Of a stretch of DNA of 5,501 nt, positions 1-5,155 are shown piece after piece (the stretch's first letter is position 1; every line of letters starts with the position of its first letter). The translations under genes were made by a program, and so were the position numbers. Source of the stretch: Methanobacteriota archaeon (GTDB lineage Archaea > Thermoplasmatota > Thermoplasmata > RBG-16-68-12); NCBI GenBank assembly GCA_005878665.1, contig VBLR01000022.1, positions 1 through 5,501 of the forward strand, written 5' to 3'. The notes under the pieces are model-generated. The model was not told the origin of the DNA, made no database searches, and worked only from the letters and a program-made list of their open reading frames with translations.

Positions 1-626
1 TGGGCGTCGATGGTGACCCGCGGCTCAACGACTTCTACCTCGGGAGCTGCGCACCGGGCGGCTATGCCTGGGTGTTTTGGAAAGACCGGGACGTCGCGAA
101 CGTGGGCATCGGGGTGAACCTCTCGAAGATTCGGGAGCGCGCGGACGCCAAGAAGTATCTCGACCGGTTGATCGAGCGGACTCCCGGCCTCGCTCGCGGG
201 GAGATCGTCGAGGAGGTCGCGGGCGCGGTCAGCGTATCGATGCCCCTCGACCGGACCGTCGCTCCCGGGGTCATGCTGGCGGGCGATGCGGCCCGCTTGA
301 TCGATCCGCTCACGGGAGGGGGGATCTTGAACGGTTGCCTGTCCGGGCGGTATGCGGGAGAGGTCGCAGCCGACGCCATCGAAGGCGGGGCGACCGAAGA
401 AGTCCTCCGAGCCTATGATACGAAGTGGCGGGCGCGGATGGAAGAGGAACTCGCACGGCACTACCTGATCAAAGAACGCCTCATCCGGGTCGATGACGAG
501 ACAATCAACAAAGTCCTCCGAGCGGTCTCCGAAATCGGCGTCGAACAGCTCTCCACGCCGGCCGTGCTCGACGCGATTCGCACGAAGTATCCCGAGGTCC
601 TCAAAGAGTTCGACGGCCTCTTGTGA
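1..626 (+). CDS. Geranylgeranyl reductase family flavoprotein (C-terminal part, 5' truncated)
   Basis: The reading frame is already open at base 3 and ends at TGA 624-626, giving 207 visible residues, roughly half of the 390-450 usual for the family. Two hallmarks are visible. The first is PGGYAWVFWK (window residues 18-27), followed by a VANVGIG strand; this is the substrate-side sheet of geranylgeranyl reductases. The second is GDAARLIDPLTGGGI (residues 94-108), the second FAD-contact motif of the p-hydroxybenzoate-hydroxylase-like fold. The N-terminal dinucleotide-binding GxGxxG region lies outside the window. Known family members in archaea saturate the geranylgeranyl chains of digeranylgeranylglycerophospholipid at the membrane, using FAD and a reductant. 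Related enzymes act on other prenyl chains, so the exact substrate is inferred. The C-terminal roughly 90 residues are helical, as in the family. It converges with the downstream GTPase gene. Confidence 0.9.
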   Translation, partial: GVDGDPRLNDFYLGSCAPGGYAWVFWKDRDVANVGIGVNLSKIRERADAKKYLDRLIERTPGLARGEIVEEVAGAVSVSMPLDRTVAPGVMLAGDAARLIDPLTGGGILNGCLSGRYAGEVAADAIEGGATEEVLRAYDTKWRARMEEELARHYLIKERLIRVDDETINKVLRAVSEIGVEQLSTPAVLDAIRTKYPEVLKEFDGLL

Positions 627-657
627 GCTCGCTGCGACATTCCGGGATGACGGGTGA

Positions 658-1476
658 TTAGTCCTTCGACAGATCTTCGCCGCCTTCGAAGACCTGCTGG
701 ACCTGGCTGTATATTTCTTCGAAACCGAACGTCAGCTCGGAAGAGACCGGGTGGACGCGACGATAGACGCCGATCGACTCCATGCTCTTCAAGAACTCGA
801 CATCGAGGAGCGTCTTCGGTGTGGCGGCTTCCTCGAAGAGCGCTTCGTATAGCGCGAACGGGTCGAGCGACCACTTGACGATTCGTTCGAGCTCCGGCTC
901 CGGGAGGAGATCCGCCTTGCTCAGGACATTGATGAAAGGCAATCCGTGTCGGAACTGGACCGTCGCGTTCAGGAGGACGGACGAAATGAAGCCGCTCGGG
1001 CTCTTGACGAGCGCCGGATCGTTGAGATAGACGAGTGCGGAGTCCTCGCGGCCGAATGCGTCGATCAGGACCGGACCGGAAGCGCGGAACGTGAAGAGCT
1101 CAATCTGGCCAGGGGTGTCGATGAGGGCGTAGTTCGTCTCAAAGGTCTCCAAGACGTCCGCGAGCTCCTTGGCGTTCATCGCGGCCATGTCCGCCGCGGC
1201 GACCTGGGCGCCGTTCGGCCCGAGGCCTTGTTCCGCCATGACCTCCTCCAAGTTCACGTAGTCCCGCACGTCGAGGTCGGGAGAGTATAGCAATGCCTCC
1301 GCTCCCGGATCGAGATTCACCGTGACGCAGTCGAGGCCTTGCGAGTTCATCCACAGCTGGAACGCGTAGACCATCGTGGACTTCCCCGATCCGGCGGTGC
1401 CGAGGAAGTAAAGGTTGCGGGCCATTGCCTGTGCGTAAATGGTCGTGTCAAATGAAGGTTCGCGGGGCTCACTCAT
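658..1476 (-). CDS. GPN-loop GTPase (ATP_bind_1 / XAB1 family)
   Basis: This is a 272-residue P-loop GTPase with every family motif in order: Walker A GTAGSGKST (26-34), NLDPG (54-58), DVRDYV (69-74), the diagnostic Gly-Pro-Asn loop (86-88), the G3 motif DTPGQIELF (120-128) and the guanine-specificity motif SKAD (186-189, in place of NKxD). In eukaryotes GPN1-3 assist RNA polymerase II assembly and import. The archaeal orthologue is a homodimer whose GPN loop reaches the partner's active site; its cellular role is not settled. It is presumably cytosolic. Length matches the family (about 250). ATG at 1474-1476 is the longest start. Met18 (codon 1423-1425) gives MARNLYFLGTAGSGKST, which is where family proteins normally begin, and the first 17 residues look unconserved, so 1425 may be the true start. 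No good Shine-Dalgarno site precedes either ATG. The stop is TAA at 658-660. Confidence 0.95.
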   Translation of the reverse strand: MSEPREPSFDTTIYAQAMARNLYFLGTAGSGKSTMVYAFQLWMNSQGLDCVTVNLDPGAEALLYSPDLDVRDYVNLEEVMAEQGLGPNGAQVAAADMAAMNAKELADVLETFETNYALIDTPGQIELFTFRASGPVLIDAFGREDSALVYLNDPALVKSPSGFISSVLLNATVQFRHGLPFINVLSKADLLPEPELERIVKWSLDPFALYEALFEEAATPKTLLDVEFLKSMESIGVYRRVHPVSSELTFGFEEIYSQVQQVFEGGEDLSKD

Positions 1477-1555
1477 TCATGACCCGGTTGCACAGCCCGC
1501 CAACCCGGGCATACGACGGTGAAGGAACTTGAACCACGGGAACGGTAGCGAGACG

Positions 1556-1571
1556 TTATCATATCGGATAA
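1556..1571 (-). promoter_or_regulatory. Inverted repeat TTATC-N6-GATAA, possible weak TATA for the GTPase gene
   Basis: TTATC (1556-1560) and GATAA (1567-1571) form a perfect 5-bp inverted repeat in the divergent spacer between the GTPase and coiled-coil genes. Read on the minus strand it gives CTCTTTATCCG, a poor match to an archaeal TATA box about 90 bases before the longest GTPase start. It could be that gene's core promoter with a leader of about 65 bases, or a chance palindrome in the most AT-rich patch of the spacer. The rest of 1477-1700 shows no convincing gene or other site. Confidence 0.25.
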
Positions 1572-1710
1572 AGAGAGCTCCGGTCTGGAATGCTTCGAGC
1601 AGACGGAGGCATCAGGCAGCTTCGTGGACCTCCATCGGCGTTAGAGACGGTCCCGAAGGGTCCGGGGCGCTCGATCCGTTATTGTCACGGCCGATTTCTT
1701 GGTCCAATCG

Positions 1711-1717
1711 TTTATAA
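1711..1717 (+). promoter_or_regulatory. Archaeal TATA box for the coiled-coil gene
   Basis: TTTATAA stands out in otherwise GC-rich DNA, about 50 bases before the ATG at 1767. An archaeal TATA box places transcription start about 25 bases downstream, near 1738-1742, leaving a short leader of about 25-30 bases. Only a weak purine run (AAGGGG, 1755-1760) precedes the ATG as a ribosome-binding candidate. The preceding bases do not show a strong BRE. Confidence 0.6.
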
Positions 1718-1766
1718 CCGGACGAGGCGACGCGATGCCGTCACGTTCCGCCGAAGGGGATAGACC

Positions 1767-2813
1767 ATGTCAACCGAACAAGCGCAACCGTTCTTGGTCG
1801 ACGCCGTCCGGGCGTCCGCCTCGAAGATGCAGGGGATGAAAGCGGCTCTCGACGCCCGCGCCAAGGAACTCGATGCCCTCAGGGCGCAGCTCGACTCGGA
1901 GCGCCAAGATCTGGAGAAGCGAGCGGCGCGGCTGGAGGCCGAACGTCGAACCATCGACGGGGAGAGAGACGAGGTCCGGGTCGCTCGCGCGTCTGTGGAC
2001 CAAGACCTCGCGACGATCAGAGCCGACCGGGAGAATCTTTCGGTCGAACAGGCACGGCTCCAGGATGCGGCGAACGACTTGGCGGCCCGCGAGAAGGCGC
2101 TGAGGGAGGCCGAAAGCAACGTGGAACGCCTCGATCACGAGATGATCGGAAGGATGCGGGAGGCCGACGCGAAGTTTCTGGCGATCGTGAATCGCGAGGA
2201 AGAGCTGTTCAAGCTCCAACAGGACTGGCTGGTTGCGTTTGAGACGCGCGAGCAGGAACTTCGGACGATCACCGAGCAGATGCACGTCCGGCAGGAAGAG
2301 TCCACCGAGCTGCACGAGTCCCTCGCCCACCTCGGGTCGGTCTTCAAAGACGAGACGGACCGGCTCGCGGCACAGCGTCAGGAACTCGCGGCCAAGGAGG
2401 AAAGCCTCCTGGAGGCGCAGCGGTACCTCGCCACGGTCATCGAGGCGGCGGACGTCGGGCCGCGGGAGGCCGAACGGCCTAGCCCGCCCCCGGCGGACGA
2501 ACCTCCCGCGCCAACGGAGTCTCCCCCGCCTCCAATGCCGATTGTCGCCTCGACGGCTCCGGAGCCGGTCGAGGCCGAAAACACTCCGGAACCCGAAGAG
2601 AGACCCGCAGTGACGAGGGCCGAGGCGATGGACCGATTGACCCGGGCCATCGAGGCTTGGAAGCGCGCCCGAGATAACGGCCGGAACGTGGGCGAGATGC
2701 GCAACACCCTGAAGCTTGCGAAGGAGGCACTTCAAGCTGGCAAGTACGAAAGCGCGATCCGCCTCGCCACGGAGGTCCTCGATGACCTCCAGTCCGCGGT
2801 GATTGTGAGGTAG
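1767..2813 (+). CDS. Long coiled-coil protein with Pro-rich linker and C-terminal helical domain
   Basis: This is a 348-residue protein in three parts. Residues about 25-228 form an almost unbroken heptad-rich, Glu/Arg/Ala/Leu-dominated coiled coil without prolines. Residues about 237-280 are an acidic, proline-rich flexible linker (PPPADEPPAPTESPPPP is typical). Residues about 281-348 form a compact helical unit (AEAMDRLTRAIEAWKRARDNG, then LKLAKEALQAGKYESAIRLA) resembling a helical-hairpin or TPR-like pair. No cysteine, signal peptide or membrane segment is visible, so a soluble cytosolic or chromosome-associated scaffold is likely. The layout recalls SMC/Rad50-like stalks, but there is no Walker A motif or ATPase head, so an SMC assignment is not supported. 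ATG 1767 fits the TATA box upstream. The gene appears to be transcribed alone. I do not recognise a named family, and the function is unknown. Confidence 0.9.
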   Translation: MSTEQAQPFLVDAVRASASKMQGMKAALDARAKELDALRAQLDSERQDLEKRAARLEAERRTIDGERDEVRVARASVDQDLATIRADRENLSVEQARLQDAANDLAAREKALREAESNVERLDHEMIGRMREADAKFLAIVNREEELFKLQQDWLVAFETREQELRTITEQMHVRQEESTELHESLAHLGSVFKDETDRLAAQRQELAAKEESLLEAQRYLATVIEAADVGPREAERPSPPPADEPPAPTESPPPPMPIVASTAPEPVEAENTPEPEERPAVTRAEAMDRLTRAIEAWKRARDNGRNVGEMRNTLKLAKEALQAGKYESAIRLATEVLDDLQSAVIVR

Positions 2814-2828
2814 CCCGGACCGGATCCG

Positions 2829-2860
2829 AAGGGCGAGCTACATTGTCGAAAATCGCCCTT
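2829..2860 (+). terminator. Hairpin after the coiled-coil gene, possible terminator or 3' stabiliser
   Basis: AAGGGCGA (2829-2836) pairs perfectly with TCGCCCTT (2853-2860) around a 16-base loop, starting 15 bases after the TAG stop. The stem is GC-rich, but no T-tract follows (next bases TAACC). It is therefore not a classical intrinsic terminator, and archaeal termination usually relies on T-runs. It may protect the 3' end or be incidental. Confidence 0.35.
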
Positions 2861-3131
2861 TAACCAATAGCATGCGAAACGACGTCCTCGGGGTGGTTAT
2901 CACGAGTCCCCTTCGACGGTCAAGTGCGTTACGGGCCAGCCGAGTGTGGCATTATGGTGACGGGCCTGAAAGGATTCGTTCGGTCCAAGAAGGGGCCGGC
3001 GCGGGAGGGACGACCAACTCAACCGGTACATGCGCCCACCGCCGCAATTGCGCCCTCCTGCGCGGCACTCATGGTTGAAATAGCTCCGACACCTGTGGGC
3101 GGCGAGGTTTCGCGCACCGTGCGAGGGGGCC
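2861..3131. other. Intergenic stretch with no convincing gene
   Basis: This is about 270 bases between the coiled-coil hairpin and the toroid gene. Short open frames exist on both strands (for example + 2924-3145 and - 2900-3133), but their translations are Arg/Pro/Ser-rich, show no motif and contradict one another. No TATA box as clear as TTTATAA appears; TTGAAATAG near 3075-3083 is the only AT-rich candidate for the next gene's promoter. No tRNA or repeat was seen. It may be a decayed gene or a long leader. Confidence 0.45.
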
Positions 3132-3212
3132 ATTCAAATCGTTGAGGGCCGGGATGTTCAAGTCACAAACTGGCTGCTCGAAGAAGACCAGCCGTCCGTC
3201 CGATACCACGCG

Positions 3213-4124
3213 TTGGTGGACCTGCTAGACCGCAAGGCAGACGACCCGGATGTGAAGGCGGCGCTCTCGACGATCCTTCGCGTGGGTTGGGCTCGGGACC
3301 TCCTGAGGACCCAGAAGCCCACGGGTTACTGGGAGGCCCATGAGCCAAGGACCGTCCGAGAGTGGGTCAGCTTCCTCCGCTTCCCCCGCTTCGGCTCGTC
3401 GATCTGGAAGGGGATCATCCTCTCCGACCTCGGCCTCACGGCGGCCGATCGGCGGGTCCGAAGGCTGGCCGATCTCATTTTCGAGTACAAGCTGCATCTC
3501 AGCTCCGAGGTGAACTTCTTCACGGAGGAGGTCTGCATCGTCGGGAACACCGCGCGAATGCTGACGCGGGTCGGATATGGCGAGGATCGCCGGGTCCGGA
3601 AGCTTTACGACTGGATGATCGAGGACCAGCGGGAGGACGGGGGCTGGAACTGCGCCGCCGGCAAGCCCGGGACCCTCGACTGCTGGGAAGCGTTGGCCGC
3701 GTTCGCGTCGGTTCCGAAGGCGAGTCGGACCGCCGCGATGGAGCGGTCGATCTCGCGAGGTGCGGAGTTCTATCTGGAGCGGAAGCTCTTCGAGGAGGGG
3801 AGACGGTACGCTCCTTGGTTCCGGTTCCACTACCCGACGCATTACTACTACGACGTCCTGGTAGGGCTCGACGTCCTCACGGGGCTCGGATATGCCGGGG
3901 ATCGTCGCCTCCAGCCCGCTCTCCGAATCCTTCGCGAGAAGCGGCAGAGCGACGGGACCTGGTTTCTCGACCGGATTCATCCCGACGAAGGGCCGGGAAG
4001 CGGTCGCGGGGCCGTGAGGAAGAAAGTGAGGCCGCTCGCCCTCGAACCGGCAGGGGAACCGAGCAAGTGGATCACCCTCACGGCCCTTCGAGTCTTGAAG
4101 AGAGTCGAGGACGCGAGCTCGTGA
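3213..4124 (+). CDS. Prenyltransferase / squalene-cyclase-like alpha-alpha toroid protein (start uncertain)
   Basis: From TTG 3213 this gives 303 residues, but homology-like sequence extends upstream: the same frame reads NWLLEEDQPSVRYHAL from 3168, the usual opening of this family, and stays open back to TAG 3081-3083. No ATG, GTG or TTG lies in frame between 3084 and 3213, so either an unusual start (ATT 3132, ATC 3138, CTG 3174) or a frameshift is needed. An ATG at 3154 is in another frame. Residues below count from 3213. QW-like motifs (Q-x3-G-x-W) appear at 34-40 and 139-145, with a third variant at 244-250, as in squalene/hopene cyclases and prenyltransferase beta subunits. The class II cyclase DxDD motif is absent, so terpene cyclisation is doubtful. 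Other family-like segments are VCIVGNTARML (107-117) and KWITLTALRVLK (285-296). Such proteins are common in archaea and bacteria, often labelled terpene cyclase/mutase-like, without a known reaction. No signal peptide is visible. Confidence 0.85.
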   Translation: MVDLLDRKADDPDVKAALSTILRVGWARDLLRTQKPTGYWEAHEPRTVREWVSFLRFPRFGSSIWKGIILSDLGLTAADRRVRRLADLIFEYKLHLSSEVNFFTEEVCIVGNTARMLTRVGYGEDRRVRKLYDWMIEDQREDGGWNCAAGKPGTLDCWEALAAFASVPKASRTAAMERSISRGAEFYLERKLFEEGRRYAPWFRFHYPTHYYYDVLVGLDVLTGLGYAGDRRLQPALRILREKRQSDGTWFLDRIHPDEGPGSGRGAVRKKVRPLALEPAGEPSKWITLTALRVLKRVEDASS

Positions 4125-4224
4125 GACGGCGTCGTCGGTCTTGCTGTGCCCTGAAGAAAGCCACGCGGGGGTGATTTGTACGGAGGGTTTTGAGTCAACT
4201 TGGAAAGCTGGTCTGGAGTCAAAC

Positions 4225-4294
4225 GGACCTGATCGGATTCGAACCCAGGTCCAAAGTGTCGGGGAACACGTCGACTATGGATGGGCATCAGGTC
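4225..4294 (-). repeat. tRNA-like inverted repeats with a B-box match (possible tRNA remnant or att-like site)
   Basis: On the minus strand the sequence GGGTTCGAATCC (4235-4246) matches the T-loop/B-box consensus. It is followed by TCAGGTCC, whose core pairs perfectly with GACCTGAT near 4294-4287 (8-bp inverted repeat 4226-4233 / 4287-4294), enclosing a tRNA-sized 69 bases. A competing 7-bp hairpin, GGACCTG (4225-4231) with CAGGTCC (4246-4252), uses the same bases. No D-arm, no G18G19 and no 7-base anticodon loop can be drawn, and the T stem has mismatches, so this is not an intact tRNA. It overlaps the 3' end of the ribbon-helix-helix gene. It may be a tRNA 3'-end relic, an integration scar, or chance. 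Confidence 0.25.
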
Positions 4295-4505
4295 GTCGAG
4301 ACTCCGTGCCTCGCTCTTCGGCCAGCTTTTGGATTTTCATTGCTTCAGCGATGAGCGTCCGCACGATCGCTGACCGCGATGTGCGATGGAGTCGTGCCAA
4401 CCGACTCAAGTTGGTCCACGTCGGGCGATCAAGAGTCAGTTGATGTGCACGTTGACGCTCACTCGCAGCACGTCGTATTCGACCTCGTCTCTTGGTGCGG
4501 GCCAT
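4275..4505 (-). CDS. Small ribbon-helix-helix (CopG/Arc-type) DNA-binding protein
   Basis: This is a 76-residue basic protein. Residues 21-26 (HQLTLD) would be the DNA-contacting beta strand, 27-39 (RPTWTNLSRLARL) helix A, and 43-58 (SRSAIVRTLIAEAMKI) helix B with the family's S-x-S-x-I-V-R pattern. Such dimers usually act as repressors, often of their own operon or as antitoxins. No toxin is recognised beside it. ATG 4503-4505 is preceded by a strong GGAGGAG on the minus strand at an 11-base spacing. However, the first 22 residues (MARTKRRGRIRR and onward) use codons poor in G/C at the third position, whereas the overlapping upstream frame there is rich in them, so the N-terminus may be an out-of-frame reading. 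A start at CTG overlapping that frame's TGA (CTGA) or a frameshift fusion are alternatives. The RHH core itself is fairly convincing. Confidence 0.65.
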   Translation of the reverse strand: MARTKRRGRIRRAASERQRAHQLTLDRPTWTNLSRLARLHRTSRSAIVRTLIAEAMKIQKLAEERGTESRRPDAHP

Positions 4506-4783
4506 TTCGTCACACGCTCCTCCGTCACCACGAAGGCCCTATAATACTCACCCGTGGCCCCAAGCTTCGTCCGGATATCTCTATCGCCTGGGAGGATGAG
4601 GAGAACTCGCTCGCACAGGAAGTGCGGGAATTCCGATGGCCTCCGCCGGACAGGAAGGGGAGACCCCGGGCAGCGAGGCGCTCGGAAGGCATCGACCGAC
4701 GAATTTCGGCACGCAAGTGGATGAACGCCCCGCACCCCCCGCAAACCTGGTGAGGGAGCGTAATCTATATAGAGCCCATACAC
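4436..4783 (-). CDS. Hypothetical protein, doubtful 5' end, overlaps the RHH gene
   Basis: This is an open frame of up to 115 residues from GTG 4781-4783 to TGA 4436-4438, overlapping the RHH frame by 70 bases. Only the C-terminal roughly 55 residues look protein-like: a stretch of the type GATGEYYRAFVV, then EVEYDVLRVSVNVHIN, an alternating pattern suggesting beta strands. In the last 43 codons about three quarters end in G or C, as in the neighbouring genes. The N-terminal half is Arg/Pro/Ser-rich and looks like noncoding translation, and the longest start lies inside the PadR operator. No good internal start is seen (TTG 4742-4744 and GTG 4733-4735 are possible). No family is recognised. 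It may be a small real gene upstream of and coupled to the RHH gene, part of one frameshifted gene, or a remnant. Confidence 0.35.
   Translation of the reverse strand: MYGLYIDYAPSPGLRGVRGVHPLACRNSSVDAFRAPRCPGSPLPVRRRPSEFPHFLCERVLLILPGDRDIRTKLGATGEYYRAFVVTEERVTKWPAPRDEVEYDVLRVSVNVHIN
4517..4546 (-). promoter_or_regulatory. Candidate TATA box and Shine-Dalgarno site for the RHH gene
   Basis: On the minus strand TATTATA (4546-4540) is followed by GGAGGAG (4523-4517) and the ATG at 4505. The TATA box would start transcription near 4517, which would cut off the Shine-Dalgarno site, so the two are unlikely to serve the same transcript. The GGAGGAG also encodes Glu-Glu in the overlapping upstream frame. 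Either element could be real alone. Confidence 0.3.
4763..4772 (+). promoter_or_regulatory. TATA box of the PadR operon
   Basis: ATCTATATAG (4763-4772), with the self-complementary core CTATATAG, is an excellent archaeal TATA box in a locally AT-rich island. It predicts transcription start around 4793-4797, about ten bases before the GTG at 4804, that is, a nearly leaderless message. TATTATAC (4785-4792) is a second AT-rich candidate and would instead suit a start at GTG 4816. Confidence 0.6.
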
Positions 4784-4798
4784 CTATTATACATAGGT
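4782..4798. promoter_or_regulatory. Palindromic operator upstream of the PadR gene
   Basis: ACCTAT (4782-4787), five bases, then ATAGGT (4793-4798) form a perfect 6-bp-arm, 17-bp palindrome. It lies 10 bases downstream of the TATA box and 5 bases before the PadR start, covering the predicted transcription start. PadR dimers commonly bind palindromes in their own promoters, so autorepression by blocking polymerase is the natural reading (inference). Confidence 0.55.
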
Positions 4799-4803
4799 AC
4801 TTC

Positions 4804-5151
4804 GTGCCAGAGGAGGTGCTCCGATGGACGCAGCAGATCCGCAAGGGCAGTACGCGCCTGGCCATCCTTCAGCTCGTCAGCGAGCGCGAGCGGTACGGCT
4901 ACGAGATCGTCACGTCGATCCGCAACCGCACGAACGGTGGGCTAGAGGTCGCAGAGGGGAACGTCTACCCGGCGCTCCACGCGCTCGAGGCGGAGGGCTA
5001 CGTCACGAGCACATGGCGCGAGGTCGAGCCCGGCGTGCCCCCGAGGAAATACTACCGCATCACCGGTCGCGGCCGGGAGCACCGGTCGATGCTCGTGAAG
5101 GAATGGAAGGAGTACGCCAGCGCGATTGCGCGGCTGTTGGAAGGAGAATGA
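4804..5151 (+). CDS. PadR family transcriptional regulator
   Basis: This is a 115-residue winged-helix regulator that matches the family throughout: W-T-Q-Q-I-R-K-G (8-15) leading into the first helix, ERERYGYEIVTSI (27-39), the recognition region with VAEGNVYPALHALEAEGYV (49-67), the wing with PPRKYYRITGRG (79-90), and a C-terminal dimerisation helix ending LLEGE. Small (subfamily 2-like) PadR proteins repress transcription as dimers and respond to varied ligands; the ligand here is unknown. The start is GTG 4804 (MPEEVLRW) or GTG 4816 (MLRW). The frame stays open back to 4636, but that extension is Pro/Arg-rich and contains the promoter, so it is rejected. AGAGGAG abuts the second GTG with no spacing, favouring 4804 from a near-leaderless transcript. 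The gene is followed at once by a membrane protein gene, the usual PadR partner arrangement. Arginine is CGC in 8 of 14 codons. Confidence 0.93.
   Translation: MPEEVLRWTQQIRKGSTRLAILQLVSERERYGYEIVTSIRNRTNGGLEVAEGNVYPALHALEAEGYVTSTWREVEPGVPPRKYYRITGRGREHRSMLVKEWKEYASAIARLLEGE
5139..5146 (+). promoter_or_regulatory. Shine-Dalgarno site for the RDD membrane protein gene
   Basis: GGAAGGAG inside the last PadR codons lies 9 bases before ATG 5156. It selects this start over ATG 5148, which overlaps the PadR stop but meets a stop after five codons, and over ATG 5162. It implies translation coupled to PadR. Confidence 0.6.
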
Positions 5152-5155
5152 CACC

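Noticed and set aside
282..326. GGG instead of GEG in the reductase motif GDAARLIDPLTGGGI
   Set aside because: To my knowledge this variant is common among archaeal members of the family and does not suggest lost activity.
1501..1545. T-loop-like GTTCAAGTTCC on the minus strand, possible tRNA
   Set aside because: No pairing T stem, acceptor or D arm can be drawn around it.
1529..1717. Short + strand ORF in the divergent spacer
   Set aside because: Low-complexity Ser/Arg-rich translation without motif, and it ends inside the TATA box of the next gene.
1770..2735. 321-residue minus-strand ORF opposite the coiled-coil gene
   Set aside because: Antisense shadow of repetitive Glu/Arg/Leu codons; no domain and no promoter on that strand.
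2924..3145. Candidate small gene in the stretch before the toroid gene
   Set aside because: No ribosome-binding site, no recognisable pattern, and competing open frames of equal quality on the other strand.
3225..3980. Long minus-strand ORF opposite the toroid gene
   Set aside because: It is the antisense shadow of a clearly recognisable plus-strand protein; the translation is Pro/Arg/Glu-rich without motif.
4345..4373. Perfect 8-bp inverted repeat TCAGCGAT / ATCGCTGA and a C/D-box-like pattern
   Set aside because: It lies wholly inside the RHH helix B codons, which explain the sequence; no proper C and D box spacing with a guide is present.
4636..4803. N-terminal extension of the PadR frame up to an ATG at 4636
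   Set aside because: The extra 56 residues are Pro/Arg-rich, unlike any PadR N-terminus, and span the TATA box and operator.
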